From an uncultured Eudoraea sp. (lineage in GTDB: Bacteria; Bacteroidota; Bacteroidia; Flavobacteriales; Flavobacteriaceae): a stretch of DNA of 36,593 nucleotides. Each line of letters begins with the position of its first letter. The stretch's first letter is position 1. Location of the stretch: contig NZ_CAMYIP010000118.1 in the NCBI RefSeq assembly GCF_947258525.1, forward strand, positions 1 through 36,593, given 5' to 3'. Below the pieces are notes generated by a model. The model searched no databases, was not told where the DNA came from, and worked only from the letters and a program-made list of their open reading frames with translations. Below are positions 15,103-23,855 of this stretch, piece by piece. Both the position numbers and the translations under genes were made by a program.

Positions 15103-15821
15103 GAGTCTTGCAGTTCTGTTTCAATAGCCTTGATCACGCTTTCTATTTCGGCAACTAATTCATCGAAGAAATCCAAATTATAGGTAGAAGCGTTCCTGAT
15201 CCACTGCAAGTGGTTCATAAATTCATCATCTTCTAAAAGGGATTCATAATCATTGGGGATAGCGATAGACTTCCATTGGACGGGCTCTATCCGTTTAAGA
15301 TACATAGGATATGTGAAATTGATATGATCTTCCCTGAAAAAGCCACCAATGTCTTTGCCATAGGAATAACTCTGGTTGTAAAGTTTAAGGATACTGTTTC
15401 TTAATTCAGAGCTAGAAATGATGTCGACCCCCCTTGCATTAAGATTCGATATGGCCCCGTTGTTTATATTAAAATGTTCATAATCATTCCAAATAGCAAA
15501 ATGATAGCTCAGGGAATCGTGGTACGACTTCTTATTTTTTAAATGACTAATCAGGATCGTACACGAATTTCGCACCCCCTGGTAGATCCCAATTGTATTT
15601 TTAATGCCCTGAATATCCAAGGTTAATTCGGTTGAAAACTGTTGCAGAAGTTCTCTTTCAATAACTTTTGCTTTTTTTCCTTCATTCCAGGTATTGATCT
15701 GTAAGGCGATCAATATTCCAATAACGACTAAAAGGATCTCGCCAATCGCGTATTTCAAGTACTTTCCAGTTTTTCCTGTTTCCATTAGGTCTTTTCTAAT
15801 GTGTCTAAAAAATTTGATCAT
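15099..15821 (-). CDS. DUF6090 family membrane protein (paralogue 5)
   Basis: 240 residues from MIKFFRHIRKDLMETGKTG; an in-frame Met at 15848 would add nine residues derived from a palindromic element, so I reject it. The family helix is LLVVIGILIALQI, ending NTWNEG. At the nucleotide level its first 100 or so bases are nearly the same as paralogue 3, while the C-terminal part instead resembles paralogue 4. This mosaic look suggests recombination within the 5' region. The start lies directly next to the cloverleaf-like repeat at 15838-15927. Function unknown. Confidence 0.86.
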   Translation of the reverse strand: MIKFFRHIRKDLMETGKTGKYLKYAIGEILLVVIGILIALQINTWNEGKKAKVIERELLQQFSTELTLDIQGIKNTIGIYQGVRNSCTILISHLKNKKSYHDSLSYHFAIWNDYEHFNINNGAISNLNARGVDIISSSELRNSILKLYNQSYSYGKDIGGFFREDHINFTYPMYLKRIEPVQWKSIAIPNDYESLLEDDEFMNHLQWIRNASTYNLDFFDELVAEIESVIKAIETELQDS

Positions 15822-15837
15822 GATTTTTGATTTGCAC

Positions 15838-15927
15838 TTCGAGTGCACTGAACTTGTTTCAGTGTGTATCGAGAAGTGACTGAATTAAGGCATTTCTCGA
15901 TACGTCCACCGAAGGTGGACACTCGAA
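15838..15927. repeat. Cloverleaf-like palindromic element (third repeat type)
   Basis: The outer arms TTCGAGTG (15838-15845) and CACTCGAA (15920-15927) pair. Inside are a hairpin CACTGAA/TTCAGTG, a stem TATCGAGAA (15867-15875) with TTCTCGATA (15894-15902), and a hairpin GTCCACC/GGTGGAC. The result can fold as a four-way structure on either strand. It is not a tRNA: the arm lengths and loops do not fit. Confidence 0.75.
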
Positions 15928-15962
15928 CTGCCCATGGTTTTTTTAAGAAAGAATTTGATCAT
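15885..15962 (-). pseudogene. MIKFF start stump overlapping the DUF885 stop
   Basis: ATGATCAAATTCTTTCTT overlaps the TGA of the DUF885 gene by ATGA, reads MIKFFLKK, and then runs into the cloverleaf-like repeat, where the frame stops after 25 codons. It looks like the remaining 5' end of a DUF6090 gene that was coupled to the DUF885 gene. Confidence 0.5.
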
Positions 15963-17623
15963 TTACTAATTGCTGCTAAATGTTTCTTTTGCCCTGTCAT
16001 TTGCCAATGACCCAATGAGATCGGGATGTTCCCTATGCTATTCAAGGTATCAAAAAAGTCTTTGGTTACGAAGGGTTCATTATTGAGCTCTTGAATTTGA
16101 GCATAATCCGCCAAAGCGCTTTCGAGCAAATATTTTCCAGTGATATAACTTGTCCCATAACCGGGTTGGCGTAAATACAAATGTTGCTCGAAAATAAGAA
16201 GCTCTTTTTCGGTTTTCATCCATCCGCGAGGGGTGTATTCACTGTGAATACCTCCTGCTTCTTCCATGGTCATTTCATTACTATGGGCATATAGGGAACC
16301 CAAACCTCTTGCAGCACGCTGAGCGATCATTATGTATACGATCTCTTTGCTTCTGGGGCTATCATCATACAAACCAGCTTGCATGAACATTTCTTCAACT
16401 GCGGTTGCTGTTCCTTCGTTCCTGGAATCGAAAATATTGTATAATAAAGGCCCTTTTCTTATGACACTTTTGTGGGGCTCCACCTCCATTCTTGCCAATT
16501 CAAACCAATGGTAAAAATGCGAATACAAGGGTCTTGGGTCATAATGTTCCCCAATTACAAAAAAGTTGCGCTTTTCTTTAGGCACAAATGCGCCCAGATG
16601 TTCCCTTAATGCAGGATCAAAATAGGGTTTCACAGTAACGATGTCTTGCTGGTCTAAAAAATCGATCAAACTTTTAGCAGCTTCATCAGCCATTTTATCA
16701 TAGGCTTCCGGAGAATTGGCATCAACCAGTTCAGGAAGGCCTCTGTTTCGATGTTCTTCAAGCTTCAATGAAGTCCACGCGCGGGCTAATTCCCTTTTTA
16801 ATAGCATCACTTCGTCATCCCAGGTCAATGGGACTAAATGTACGTTTTGCAAATACCAGCTGTAATTTTCCTTACCAATTCCTGATGGACCTGTTTTAGA
16901 CGTCGACTGATCATGTAACCAGGAAACCAGGTCATCGGTGGCACCGATAGCTTCATTGATCACAGAGATCAACGCTGTATCATCTGCGACACCGGGTCTT
17001 GATCTCAGTGTGGCAAGAACATCGCTTTGGGTTTTAATGTCTCGTATTCCCGTAACCCAAAGATCCCGGGCATTGCCGGTTAAATTTTGTTTGGCTTGTC
17101 TGTAAAATGGAGGTATCACTTGCAGGTCACTGATGAATCGCGAACGTTCCGATTCAGATAATGGGAACTGATACGTCCATAGTTCAGTTGTGCCATGGTT
17201 TGTTGGACCTTCATGTGCGGGAACATCACTTTTATAGGTCCAAACTACGTTGTAAAATGCCGGATCGCGCACCCAGGGTTTCAATATGTTATGATTAAAA
17301 TCATAGCCATTCATCTCTGCCCAAACGATCATCCAATCGACTTGATCCTCCACAGACCAATGCGTTGTGTCAATGGCTTTTAATTGGGATTGTAGTTCTT
17401 TGAATTCAGACCAGCGTTTGTCAAAGGTCGCTTTTGTATAATCTGGCGCACCATCCATAAGTGGGGGCTTTTCAAAGGACCGCCATTCATTGAATAATAG
17501 GACCAAATCATCATAGCTGGTGCTTTGAAAGGAGGGGCTTGTTTCTTGCACCTCTGATTTACCAGGGTCGTTGCAACCGCTCAGTATTAAACAGATAAAA
17601 AGAAAGCTTACTATATGTTTCAT
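15959..17623 (-). CDS. DUF885 family lipoprotein (putative metallopeptidase-like)
   Basis: 554 residues, the usual length of DUF885 proteins, which are thought to be peptidase-like. A lipoprotein signal ([14 protein letters not shown], then NDPGK) places it in the periplasm. Family-type segments are [21 protein letters not shown] (the position of the common EGW-type acidic motif), the following [21 protein letters not shown], and [18 protein letters not shown] near the C-terminus. The usual HE-type metal motif is not clearly visible, so activity is uncertain. The stop overlaps a MIKFF stump. Upstream lies a composite repeat element without a clear promoter. Confidence 0.8.
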   Translation of the reverse strand: MKHIVSFLFICLILSGCNDPGKSEVQETSPSFQSTSYDDLVLLFNEWRSFEKPPLMDGAPDYTKATFDKRWSEFKELQSQLKAIDTTHWSVEDQVDWMIVWAEMNGYDFNHNILKPWVRDPAFYNVVWTYKSDVPAHEGPTNHGTTELWTYQFPLSESERSRFISDLQVIPPFYRQAKQNLTGNARDLWVTGIRDIKTQSDVLATLRSRPGVADDTALISVINEAIGATDDLVSWLHDQSTSKTGPSGIGKENYSWYLQNVHLVPLTWDDEVMLLKRELARAWTSLKLEEHRNRGLPELVDANSPEAYDKMADEAAKSLIDFLDQQDIVTVKPYFDPALREHLGAFVPKEKRNFFVIGEHYDPRPLYSHFYHWFELARMEVEPHKSVIRKGPLLYNIFDSRNEGTATAVEEMFMQAGLYDDSPRSKEIVYIMIAQRAARGLGSLYAHSNEMTMEEAGGIHSEYTPRGWMKTEKELLIFEQHLYLRQPGYGTSYITGKYLLESALADYAQIQELNNEPFVTKDFFDTLNSIGNIPISLGHWQMTGQKKHLAAISK

Positions 17624-17637
17624 TGCTTGTTGTGATT

Positions 17638-17835
17638 ACCCACCCCTAAATCCGCTTCGTCGCTAACCTACTTCGCCATAGTAGCATGGCTACGAAGGCC
17701 GAAAAGCTATGAAGCGTCGGCGACCCTCCATGGAGGAGAAAGATTTTCGTACTTGATTAAATATATTGGCATAGTTTAGTTATTGTCAGGTTGAGCGTTC
17801 ACATCAAGCTGTCAGGTCGAGCGGAGTCGAGACCT
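17638..17835. repeat. Composite palindromic repeat element 3
   Basis: It holds the type-2 repeat in a longer version (CTTCGTCGCTAACC.., GTAGCATGGCTACGAAGG, GAAGCGTCGGCGACC), then AAGATTTTCGTACTTGATTA, then a truncated 25-nt repeat (17787-17800) and a full one (17811-17835). The order is the same as in elements 1 and 2. The 244-nt gap 17624-17867 holds nothing else that I can see. Confidence 0.75.
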
Positions 17836-17867
17836 ACCCTTTGACTAAAGTATGAGAATTTAAGCAT

Positions 17868-18440
17868 CTATTCTTGTTCCTCCGTTTCTTCCTTAGGCTC
17901 TTCCACTACCGGAAAGTAGTTTTTTGTGTTTTCCTCAATAGTCCTTTTAAGATTGAAGAGATTAGTTTCCTCCTGGCTTACAAAAGTACCGCTCATCAAA
18001 GCCATTAGCGATTTTGAGAACATACCATTCCCTACAGCCGTTGTGCTCGAACTTATTTTTGTTTTGCCCTCCATCTCAGACATACGGAGGATATAATCCA
18101 TATTCATAAAATCATTCTCAAATGTCATGGTAATAGATTCATTGGGAACGATATCCGTTATGGTTTCCCGGATGACCATTTCCTGTCCGTCATCAATAAA
18201 ATAAACATCTGATACAGCACCTACCGTACCTGGCGTGCCGCTCACATGCTCAATTTTCTGGAAACCATCCAGCCAGTCGGCCATTCTTTCTTCATCCTGA
18301 CTCACAGCCCAGCTTTCAGCCAGGGGCTTGTTCACGGTAATCACGTTTTTATAGGCTACTTCCGATGAAAAGGCACCGATCAGGATAAATACAAGAACAA
18401 GAAGGGCGATAATTCCGAGTGCATATTTTAAAATTTTCAT
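17868..18440 (-). CDS. SRPBCC (START/polyketide cyclase-like) membrane-anchored protein
   Basis: 190 residues. An N-terminal hydrophobic anchor (YALGIIALLVLVFILIGAF) is followed by an SRPBCC-like domain: VITVNKPLAESWAVSQDEERMADWLDGF fits the start of this fold, and later strands include MTFENDFMNMDYILRM. The C-terminus is very acidic (EEPKEETEEQE). Such domains bind hydrophobic ligands; none can be named here. It follows the DUF1428 gene by 36 nt and is probably the last gene of an operon that begins with DUF6090 paralogue 6. Confidence 0.78.
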   Translation of the reverse strand: MKILKYALGIIALLVLVFILIGAFSSEVAYKNVITVNKPLAESWAVSQDEERMADWLDGFQKIEHVSGTPGTVGAVSDVYFIDDGQEMVIRETITDIVPNESITMTFENDFMNMDYILRMSEMEGKTKISSSTTAVGNGMFSKSLMALMSGTFVSQEETNLFNLKRTIEENTKNYFPVVEEPKEETEEQE

Positions 18441-18476
18441 ACCTAATTAATTTATGTGTTTCTATTTGTTTAGTAA

Positions 18477-18848
18477 TTATTGGATAAGGGCTTGAAATCC
18501 ACCATACACCATTCGCGAGGCATCAAATATCAATCTTGACGGATCGGTCAAATGCCCAACCAGCTCCGTCATTCTTGGGTCTGCCGGTACCTGCTTATTT
18601 GCATAGTCACGTACTTCCTTAGAAGGGAATACAACCAAGCCGAAGACAACGGCCTCATCGGCTGAAGCCGCAGTAGCTTCGATAAATGAACGTGTGCCTT
18701 CTAAATTCATATCCTCTCCCACAAATTCATAATAGGCGAGGGCACCGTGTTCTTTCCAAATGGAAGCTATCTTTTCGGCCACTTGCCGGTACTGATCTAA
18801 ATGTTTTCGGGGAACAGGTAGGACGAATCCGTCTATATAACTAGTCAT
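18477..18848 (-). CDS. DUF1428 family protein
   Basis: 123 residues, cytoplasmic, without a signal. Family features are the start YIDGFVLPVPRKHLDQYR, the central VFPSKEVRDYANKQVPADPRM and the end ASRMVYGGFQALI. DUF1428 proteins are dimeric ferredoxin-like barrels of unknown function. The length is slightly above the typical 117 or so. It is sandwiched between DUF6090 paralogue 6 (26 nt upstream) and the SRPBCC protein, probably in one transcript. Confidence 0.9.
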   Translation of the reverse strand: MTSYIDGFVLPVPRKHLDQYRQVAEKIASIWKEHGALAYYEFVGEDMNLEGTRSFIEATAASADEAVVFGLVVFPSKEVRDYANKQVPADPRMTELVGHLTDPSRLIFDASRMVYGGFQALIQ

Positions 18849-18874
18849 GTTTTCTCCTTGGTTTTTATGTTTTT

Positions 18875-19663
18875 TTACTCTTTTATTTCGATCTCTATCA
18901 ATCGTAATATTTCATTTATTCGCTTTCGCAATCCCTGGGATTCATAACTGTTGGTAATATTCAAGGCATAGCCCATTGAAATTAGACCTTCGAGTTCCGC
19001 ATTATTGAGCAGGCTTACGGATGTAGGCGCTATGCTTGAATTTACAAAATTTGGTTCCTTGCGGTCATATTCTTCCATCAAATATGAAGTTCGGGTGCTA
19101 TCTGACCAAAAACTTTTGATGATGTTTCTGGCAGTGCCGGTTCTATTGAAAAAAGGAATAATGGAATTTGAAAAGTAATCCACATATATCTGTTCCACTT
19201 CGCGAAGTTGATGCACATCAGAAGCCCAATTCGTAAGGAGGGTTTTAAGTTCAATATTTTTTATGAGTTGAATTTTACCAGAGCCTACTAATTCGTTTTG
19301 AATGGGGTCAAAGGTTAAGGGCAACATCAAGGCACTTAATTTTGCCGTTAATAATGAGTCACTCGGTACCTCTTGAACAGCAAAATAGTGCAAACAGTCT
19401 TCTAAATCATTCATGACATCATTACGCAATGCTATTTTAGAATCCAGCTGATTTAGATTTGAATTGAACTCAGCCCTGAGTTGTTTCAAAATAGCTTGTT
19501 CCCTGGAGTCTTCTATACTTTGTTCCTGAAAATTGTTTATTTGTATGGCGATCAAGATCCCAATAACCACCAATAGAATTTCACCAATGGCGTATTTCAA
19601 ATACTTTCCTGTTTTGCCTTCGGCTAGAAGATTTTGACGAGTCCGTCTGAAGAATTTTATCAT
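18875..19663 (-). CDS. DUF6090 family membrane protein (paralogue 6)
   Basis: 262 residues from MIKFFRRTRQNLLAEGKTG; an upstream in-frame Met at 19687 would add eight unrelated residues. The family helix is LLVVIGILIAIQI, then NNFQEQ, so the usual WNE is replaced. It is most similar to paralogue 1: LRAEFNSNLNQLDSKIALRND and LPLTFDPIQNELVGSGKIQLI match its LRTEF.. and FTFDPINGIITQLMDGGKLALI. It heads a small operon with DUF1428 and SRPBCC genes, and no palindromic repeat adjoins its start. That makes it the cleanest intact representative in the window. Confidence 0.87.
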   Translation of the reverse strand: MIKFFRRTRQNLLAEGKTGKYLKYAIGEILLVVIGILIAIQINNFQEQSIEDSREQAILKQLRAEFNSNLNQLDSKIALRNDVMNDLEDCLHYFAVQEVPSDSLLTAKLSALMLPLTFDPIQNELVGSGKIQLIKNIELKTLLTNWASDVHQLREVEQIYVDYFSNSIIPFFNRTGTARNIIKSFWSDSTRTSYLMEEYDRKEPNFVNSSIAPTSVSLLNNAELEGLISMGYALNITNSYESQGLRKRINEILRLIEIEIKE

Positions 19664-19712
19664 GGAATAATGGTTGTTAAAATACAAATTCCCAGCACCA
19701 ATTTCAATTCAA

Positions 19713-22115
19713 TTATTTTTTTGGAACAAGCTTGATCGCCTTTGCTTTCACCGATTCGACTTTCTCCCTACTATAGAATAATGGAAAGAACTTGTCTTTT
19801 GCCCAGGTATCAAATAGATTTTCATAGAAAGGACTATCAGAATTTCCAGATTGCCCCGGAGAATTAGTAAACAAAGAGCTATCAAAATCCCCGGTATCGA
19901 TTATCACCCTAAAAGAAGCGCCGCTGGATTGGTTGTCATTATTGCCTGTGCTTCCAACAGTAGTGCCATTGCCTCCCCTGGGATGTGGTCCTACTTCTAA
20001 TTTCTCCCTTGTGATTGAATCCACTGCAGCACTCATTGGATGCCTAAGTTTGATATGCTTAAATTTTTCTTGTCCATAGTGCCACTTCGCCATATCATTT
20101 CCCAACCTGACTTTTAACTTGTTCACGCTTTCCTTTAGTGCTTGTAAAATAAATGCGTCTCTACCCTTAATAGGATCGGTTCCAAATTTTCCATCAGGGA
20201 AAACCAACCAGTTGACGACTTTAGTTAATTGAAGATTACTAATAGCCCGGATTTCTTCCGGGATGACCAGAGATTCCATTTTCTCTTTTAACAGCCTTTC
20301 CCATGTGACATATATGGCAGCTTCTTTTGAGTCGGGGTTTAATTGATGATCTTCCCATTCTACAAGCATTAACCTGGCTTTTTCAGCAAGTTCATCCTTG
20401 GCGTTTAGATTCTTCAATAGGGGACAAATAAGTCTTGCAGCTAATGAAGTATAGTCAGTTACATATTCCGCCATATCCATTACCGTGTGTTTCCTGCCAT
20501 TTTTCAACATTTCATCTACTCGCTGACCTCTGTATGGATCTGACCAGGAAAATCCAATGGCATCCATATGAGGATAATTAATAGGCGTTACATTTTGATT
20601 TGCAGTTGAGAAAATGCCTGATTCAGGATTGTAAACGTTCGGTTTCTTTTTGATCTCCAAATACTTTTCCCATTCGTAGGATCCATCGCCGGGAACAGGA
20701 ACCATGCCGCTAAAATTTTTACGGACAGGAGCTATGCCTACTGCTTGCCATCCGATATTTCCCTCTTTATCGGCCCATATCATATTCTCACCAGGGATAT
20801 TACTATAATTACATGCTTCTCTAAATTCTTCAAAAGTTTGAGATTGATTCATGCGCAAGCTTGCAAGATATGGGGAACCTCCTATTTCCAGCCAGCCACA
20901 TCTCACAGCATACGCTTTGTGATTTTCGGGATCCTCATACACTATTGGACCATGTTTTGAATATTTTAATGGAACCTGTCTGGATCTCTGTCCTTTGACA
21001 GCTATTTCTTCATTTATGATTTCCATATCCAGCCAAGCATCTTGATACATGTATTGATCGTGATTTTGCGGATTTGTATCATATACATAAAGATCTTCAG
21101 CATCAGTTCGGAAGACAGTCAGTCCCCAAGCGCCTGTACCATTGTGGCCAATCGATATACCCGGAATCTCTGGTTCGCCTCCCCCTATTACATTCCATCC
21201 CGGACCTACCAGATGCGCCATATAACGAAGTGATGGTACAGCCTGTGTACGATGTGGATCGTTGGCCAACATAGGATATCCACTCGCTGTATGTTCGCCT
21301 GCTACTGTCCAATTATTACTCCCAAAATTGTCCAGATCATATTTTTTTTCAATTGCGCCAGATTCGGTATTCTGTTCGGCTAAATATCTATAGCTATCCA
21401 AATCATTCCTGACATTTGCGATTATATCTTCAGGCTGGAATCTAAGAGGTCTCCTATAGGCATTATAAAGCGCTAATATGTCATCGTACAACAGGGATTG
21501 ATCTATTTTAGGGTCTATGGTTAGATCAGGATCTCCGGGGTGGAAATAGTTAATCTCCTTAACTTTCTCAACACCTACTTTGGCAACCTGTCGCGAGATT
21601 GTCAATTCCTGGCCAATATTCCCAAGCAGTCCCTGGTGTCTTGATATGACTACTTCCGGTGTCCAATGTTGCGGTTTTGTATCCAGTAATTTAAACTCTA
21701 ATGGCAACTCATCCGGCTTGGAATTTATATAATCAATGTATGCATTCACACCTTTGACATAGGAAGTGATGATGGCCTTGCCATTTTCATGATAATGGCT
21801 CATCTCGTCATTTATATCTCCCCTGAACATAAATAATCGGGTCCCTATATCCCTCTTGAGCTCTCGTACCCCCAGAAGTTCTGCCACAGTACCAGTAGCT
21901 TGTCTCCGCCAGACTTCAAACTGAAACAACCTGTCTCTTGCTGCGTTCCATCCCTGTGCAAAAAAAAGATCTTCTTCAGTTTCAGCATATATATGGGGTA
22001 TACCCCAGGCATCTACCAGAATTTCAACAGGTTTTTCTAAGCCCTTTACCGGATAGTCCTGTGCTCTAAGTATTACAATACAAAAAGCAAGAAGCAATGT
22101 ATATGTGATCTTCAT
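19713..22115 (-). CDS. Penicillin acylase family (Ntn) amidase, secreted
   Basis: An 800-residue N-terminal-nucleophile hydrolase. These enzymes cleave amides such as penicillins or N-acyl-homoserine lactones; the substrate here is unknown. A signal peptide (TYTLLLAFCIVILRAQ) is followed by the alpha-chain region (FFAQGWNAARDRLFQFEVWRR) and a linker. The autocleavage site is NFG-Ser266-NNW, making Ser266 the nucleophile at the start of the beta chain. Other family features are ANDPHRTQAVPSL, ISIGHNGTGAWGLT and the late GGNGTTVGSTGNND. The length is normal for an uncleaved precursor. Upstream, with a 46-nt gap, is a membrane protein gene, likely in the same transcript. Confidence 0.94.
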   Translation of the reverse strand: MKITYTLLLAFCIVILRAQDYPVKGLEKPVEILVDAWGIPHIYAETEEDLFFAQGWNAARDRLFQFEVWRRQATGTVAELLGVRELKRDIGTRLFMFRGDINDEMSHYHENGKAIITSYVKGVNAYIDYINSKPDELPLEFKLLDTKPQHWTPEVVISRHQGLLGNIGQELTISRQVAKVGVEKVKEINYFHPGDPDLTIDPKIDQSLLYDDILALYNAYRRPLRFQPEDIIANVRNDLDSYRYLAEQNTESGAIEKKYDLDNFGSNNWTVAGEHTASGYPMLANDPHRTQAVPSLRYMAHLVGPGWNVIGGGEPEIPGISIGHNGTGAWGLTVFRTDAEDLYVYDTNPQNHDQYMYQDAWLDMEIINEEIAVKGQRSRQVPLKYSKHGPIVYEDPENHKAYAVRCGWLEIGGSPYLASLRMNQSQTFEEFREACNYSNIPGENMIWADKEGNIGWQAVGIAPVRKNFSGMVPVPGDGSYEWEKYLEIKKKPNVYNPESGIFSTANQNVTPINYPHMDAIGFSWSDPYRGQRVDEMLKNGRKHTVMDMAEYVTDYTSLAARLICPLLKNLNAKDELAEKARLMLVEWEDHQLNPDSKEAAIYVTWERLLKEKMESLVIPEEIRAISNLQLTKVVNWLVFPDGKFGTDPIKGRDAFILQALKESVNKLKVRLGNDMAKWHYGQEKFKHIKLRHPMSAAVDSITREKLEVGPHPRGGNGTTVGSTGNNDNQSSGASFRVIIDTGDFDSSLFTNSPGQSGNSDSPFYENLFDTWAKDKFFPLFYSREKVESVKAKAIKLVPKK

Positions 22116-22161
22116 AAAAGGTTTATTTTTTCTACTTCCTTGATTTTAGGTGTAGTTGCTT

Positions 22162-22575
22162 TTAGAGATCTCCAAGGTAAGGAATATCCCAAAACGGCAT
22201 ATACTCCGTCCATCCCAGGAAAAAAGAAAAGAAGGTATGAATAAAGGGGGCTGACAGGAAACTCAGGAAAAGGTATATGATGGTTCTCTTGGTATTTAAT
22301 TTCAGTAGGATCGGTGGCAAAAGTAGCGTCATTAACATAGGAATAGGGTAGTAGATCCACCATGGCAAGCCCCATTGTGCGCCATATTTGCCAAACAACA
22401 TCCCCAGGACGACTAGTAAGAAGGAGAGAAGCAGCACAAGCCTGAATTGTTCTTTAAAACGTGTTTTGCCGATAACTATCCTAATTATAAATAAGAAGAG
22501 CAGGAGGGAAGCCAGGATCATTAATGGAAAATGCCAGGCGGTATTCGAACTTAGATAGACCAGAACTAAAGTCAT
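22162..22575 (-). CDS. Hypothetical four-helix membrane protein
   Basis: Unrecognised 137-residue protein with about four hydrophobic segments: WHFPLMILASLLLFLFII, LVLLLSFLLVVLGMLF, YPIPMLMTLLLPPILL and IIYLFLSFLSAPFIHTFFSF. A shorter open frame overlaps it at 22112-22375 but is a shadow. It starts 20 nt after the end of the DUF4287/DUF5655 gene, so both probably share a transcript with the penicillin acylase. Confidence 0.7.
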   Translation of the reverse strand: MTLVLVYLSSNTAWHFPLMILASLLLFLFIIRIVIGKTRFKEQFRLVLLLSFLLVVLGMLFGKYGAQWGLPWWIYYPIPMLMTLLLPPILLKLNTKRTIIYLFLSFLSAPFIHTFFSFFLGWTEYMPFWDIPYLGDL

Positions 22576-22595
22576 GCTGACTAGGATGAGGGCCG

Positions 22596-23138
22596 CTATG
22601 TGGATTTGTCGTACGCCTCTTTGATCCAGGCTTTCAATTCGTCGTCAATATCATTGACATCATGTAATTGCACCCTGTGCGTGCACATCGAAGCAAAGGG
22701 ACCGGAATTTTCGAGTCGGCCTGTAATCGGTTTGTCCTTTAGTTTAAAACCCAGGTCAATTCTTGTCTTGGTTGCGGGTTTGATCAATACGAATTGCCGT
22801 TTTCGAATGATACTTACACTTGCCTTTTTGGGTGTAATTATCACATCACTACCGAGCGACTTAATAGCGTCGATCAATTTTTGATAAATAGGGTAGAGGG
22901 TTTCTTTGCCTTTGTACTGCTCAGACACCAGATCCACTTCAGGGGAATCCATGTCTTTGGCAAGCGAGACGATCGTATTGGCAAAACCATGGGTGACTTG
23001 ATGCTCAGATTTCAGGTATTTGACGGCTTCTGAATGCTTTGCAAAGGACTTCTCCTTTAAAATTTTAACCCATTCGTCTAAAGATTTGCCCGTTTTTTCG
23101 GGCATATTGGCGATCATTGTTTGCAGTGCTTTGTCCAT
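22596..23138 (-). CDS. DUF4287 and DUF5655 domain protein
   Basis: 180 residues, cytoplasmic. The N-terminal part, MPEKTGKSLDEWVKILKEKSFAKHSEAVKYLK..HGFANTIV, is the DUF4287 domain. The C-terminal part from about residue 75 (YPIYQKLIDAIKSLGSDVIITPKKASVSIIRKRQF) is DUF5655, found also in bacterial transport-like or uncharacterised proteins. This two-domain layout is common as a stand-alone protein. Function is unknown. It begins the transcript that continues with the small membrane protein. Confidence 0.88.
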   Translation of the reverse strand: MDKALQTMIANMPEKTGKSLDEWVKILKEKSFAKHSEAVKYLKSEHQVTHGFANTIVSLAKDMDSPEVDLVSEQYKGKETLYPIYQKLIDAIKSLGSDVIITPKKASVSIIRKRQFVLIKPATKTRIDLGFKLKDKPITGRLENSGPFASMCTHRVQLHDVNDIDDELKAWIKEAYDKST

Positions 23139-23186
23139 GGTGCTATTTAATTGTTACTAATTGCTTTCATACTCGAATTTGACTTT

Positions 23187-23753
23187 TCAAGGTTTGGGTA
23201 TTCGTTTTTTAACCAGGGCGATTTGTCCCATATGATTTGCCGAATGGTCTAACACATGGAACCAGGCCCAATGGAAGTTCATATTTTCGTCAATATCCGA
23301 TGCAAACCAGGCATCGTCTTTTTCTCTAAAACCTTCCAGGGTTTTGCTTCGCACCTCATTCCAGATATCCAGGTAGTGCTGGATGGGTTTTCCCTTAAAC
23401 GCTTCCCTGGATGTTTCTCCCAGCCCTGCGCCTACACTCCAGTAGGCAGCCTCTTCTTCTGTCCACGTGCGCCCTTCCAGGGATTCTACCTGGAAATAGG
23501 CTTCAGTTGCCGCTAAATGCATGATCATGGCCCCAATACTGTTGGCCTGATCATCTAAAAGAAAGTCTGTCTGTTCCTGGGTAAGATCCTGTATCTCTCC
23601 GGTTATCTGGTCTTTTATTTCCTCCAGCATATCTACCATTATACCGATCTGAGGGGTGTAGCCCTCTCTAGGCTGGATCTTATACTGAGCCTGGAGAAAA
23701 GACAGAGGACAATAGAATAGGAGAAGGCAACATAATTTTTTGAACAAATGCAT
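23187..23753 (-). CDS. DinB-like protein with signal peptide
   Basis: 188 residues. A signal (LFKKLCCLLLFYCPLSFLQAQ) precedes a DinB/DUF664 four-helix domain. Candidate metal-binding His residues are in IGAMIMHLAATEAYF (second helix) and in FHVLDHSANHMGQIALVKK (last helix), giving the usual three-His pattern. DinB-like enzymes include metal-dependent thiol transferases; secreted ones are frequent in Bacteroidota and uncharacterised. The gene lies about 50 nt upstream of the DUF4287 gene. Confidence 0.87.
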   Translation of the reverse strand: MHLFKKLCCLLLFYCPLSFLQAQYKIQPREGYTPQIGIMVDMLEEIKDQITGEIQDLTQEQTDFLLDDQANSIGAMIMHLAATEAYFQVESLEGRTWTEEEAAYWSVGAGLGETSREAFKGKPIQHYLDIWNEVRSKTLEGFREKDDAWFASDIDENMNFHWAWFHVLDHSANHMGQIALVKKRIPKP

Positions 23754-23855
23754 TTTTTATGTGTTTATACTTGTTTTAAATGTATTTAATTTATTCGGAG
23801 CTTATAAAGCTTGGTCATAGGAGTAGATGGCAGTAGTTTTTCTTTATCAAAAAGC

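Noticed and set aside
15838-15927. tRNA gene
   Set aside because: Although it folds like a cloverleaf, arm lengths, loops and invariant tRNA bases do not fit.
8121-17835. Recurrent 25-nt repeats as a possible CRISPR array
   Set aside because: Copies are irregularly spaced over kilobases, occur in both orientations, interrupt genes, and there are no spacers of equal length or Cas genes.
22112-22375. 87-codon frame overlapping the four-helix membrane protein
   Set aside because: It overlaps in another frame, lacks a signal and would collide with the penicillin acylase start; the 137-codon frame has regular membrane helices.
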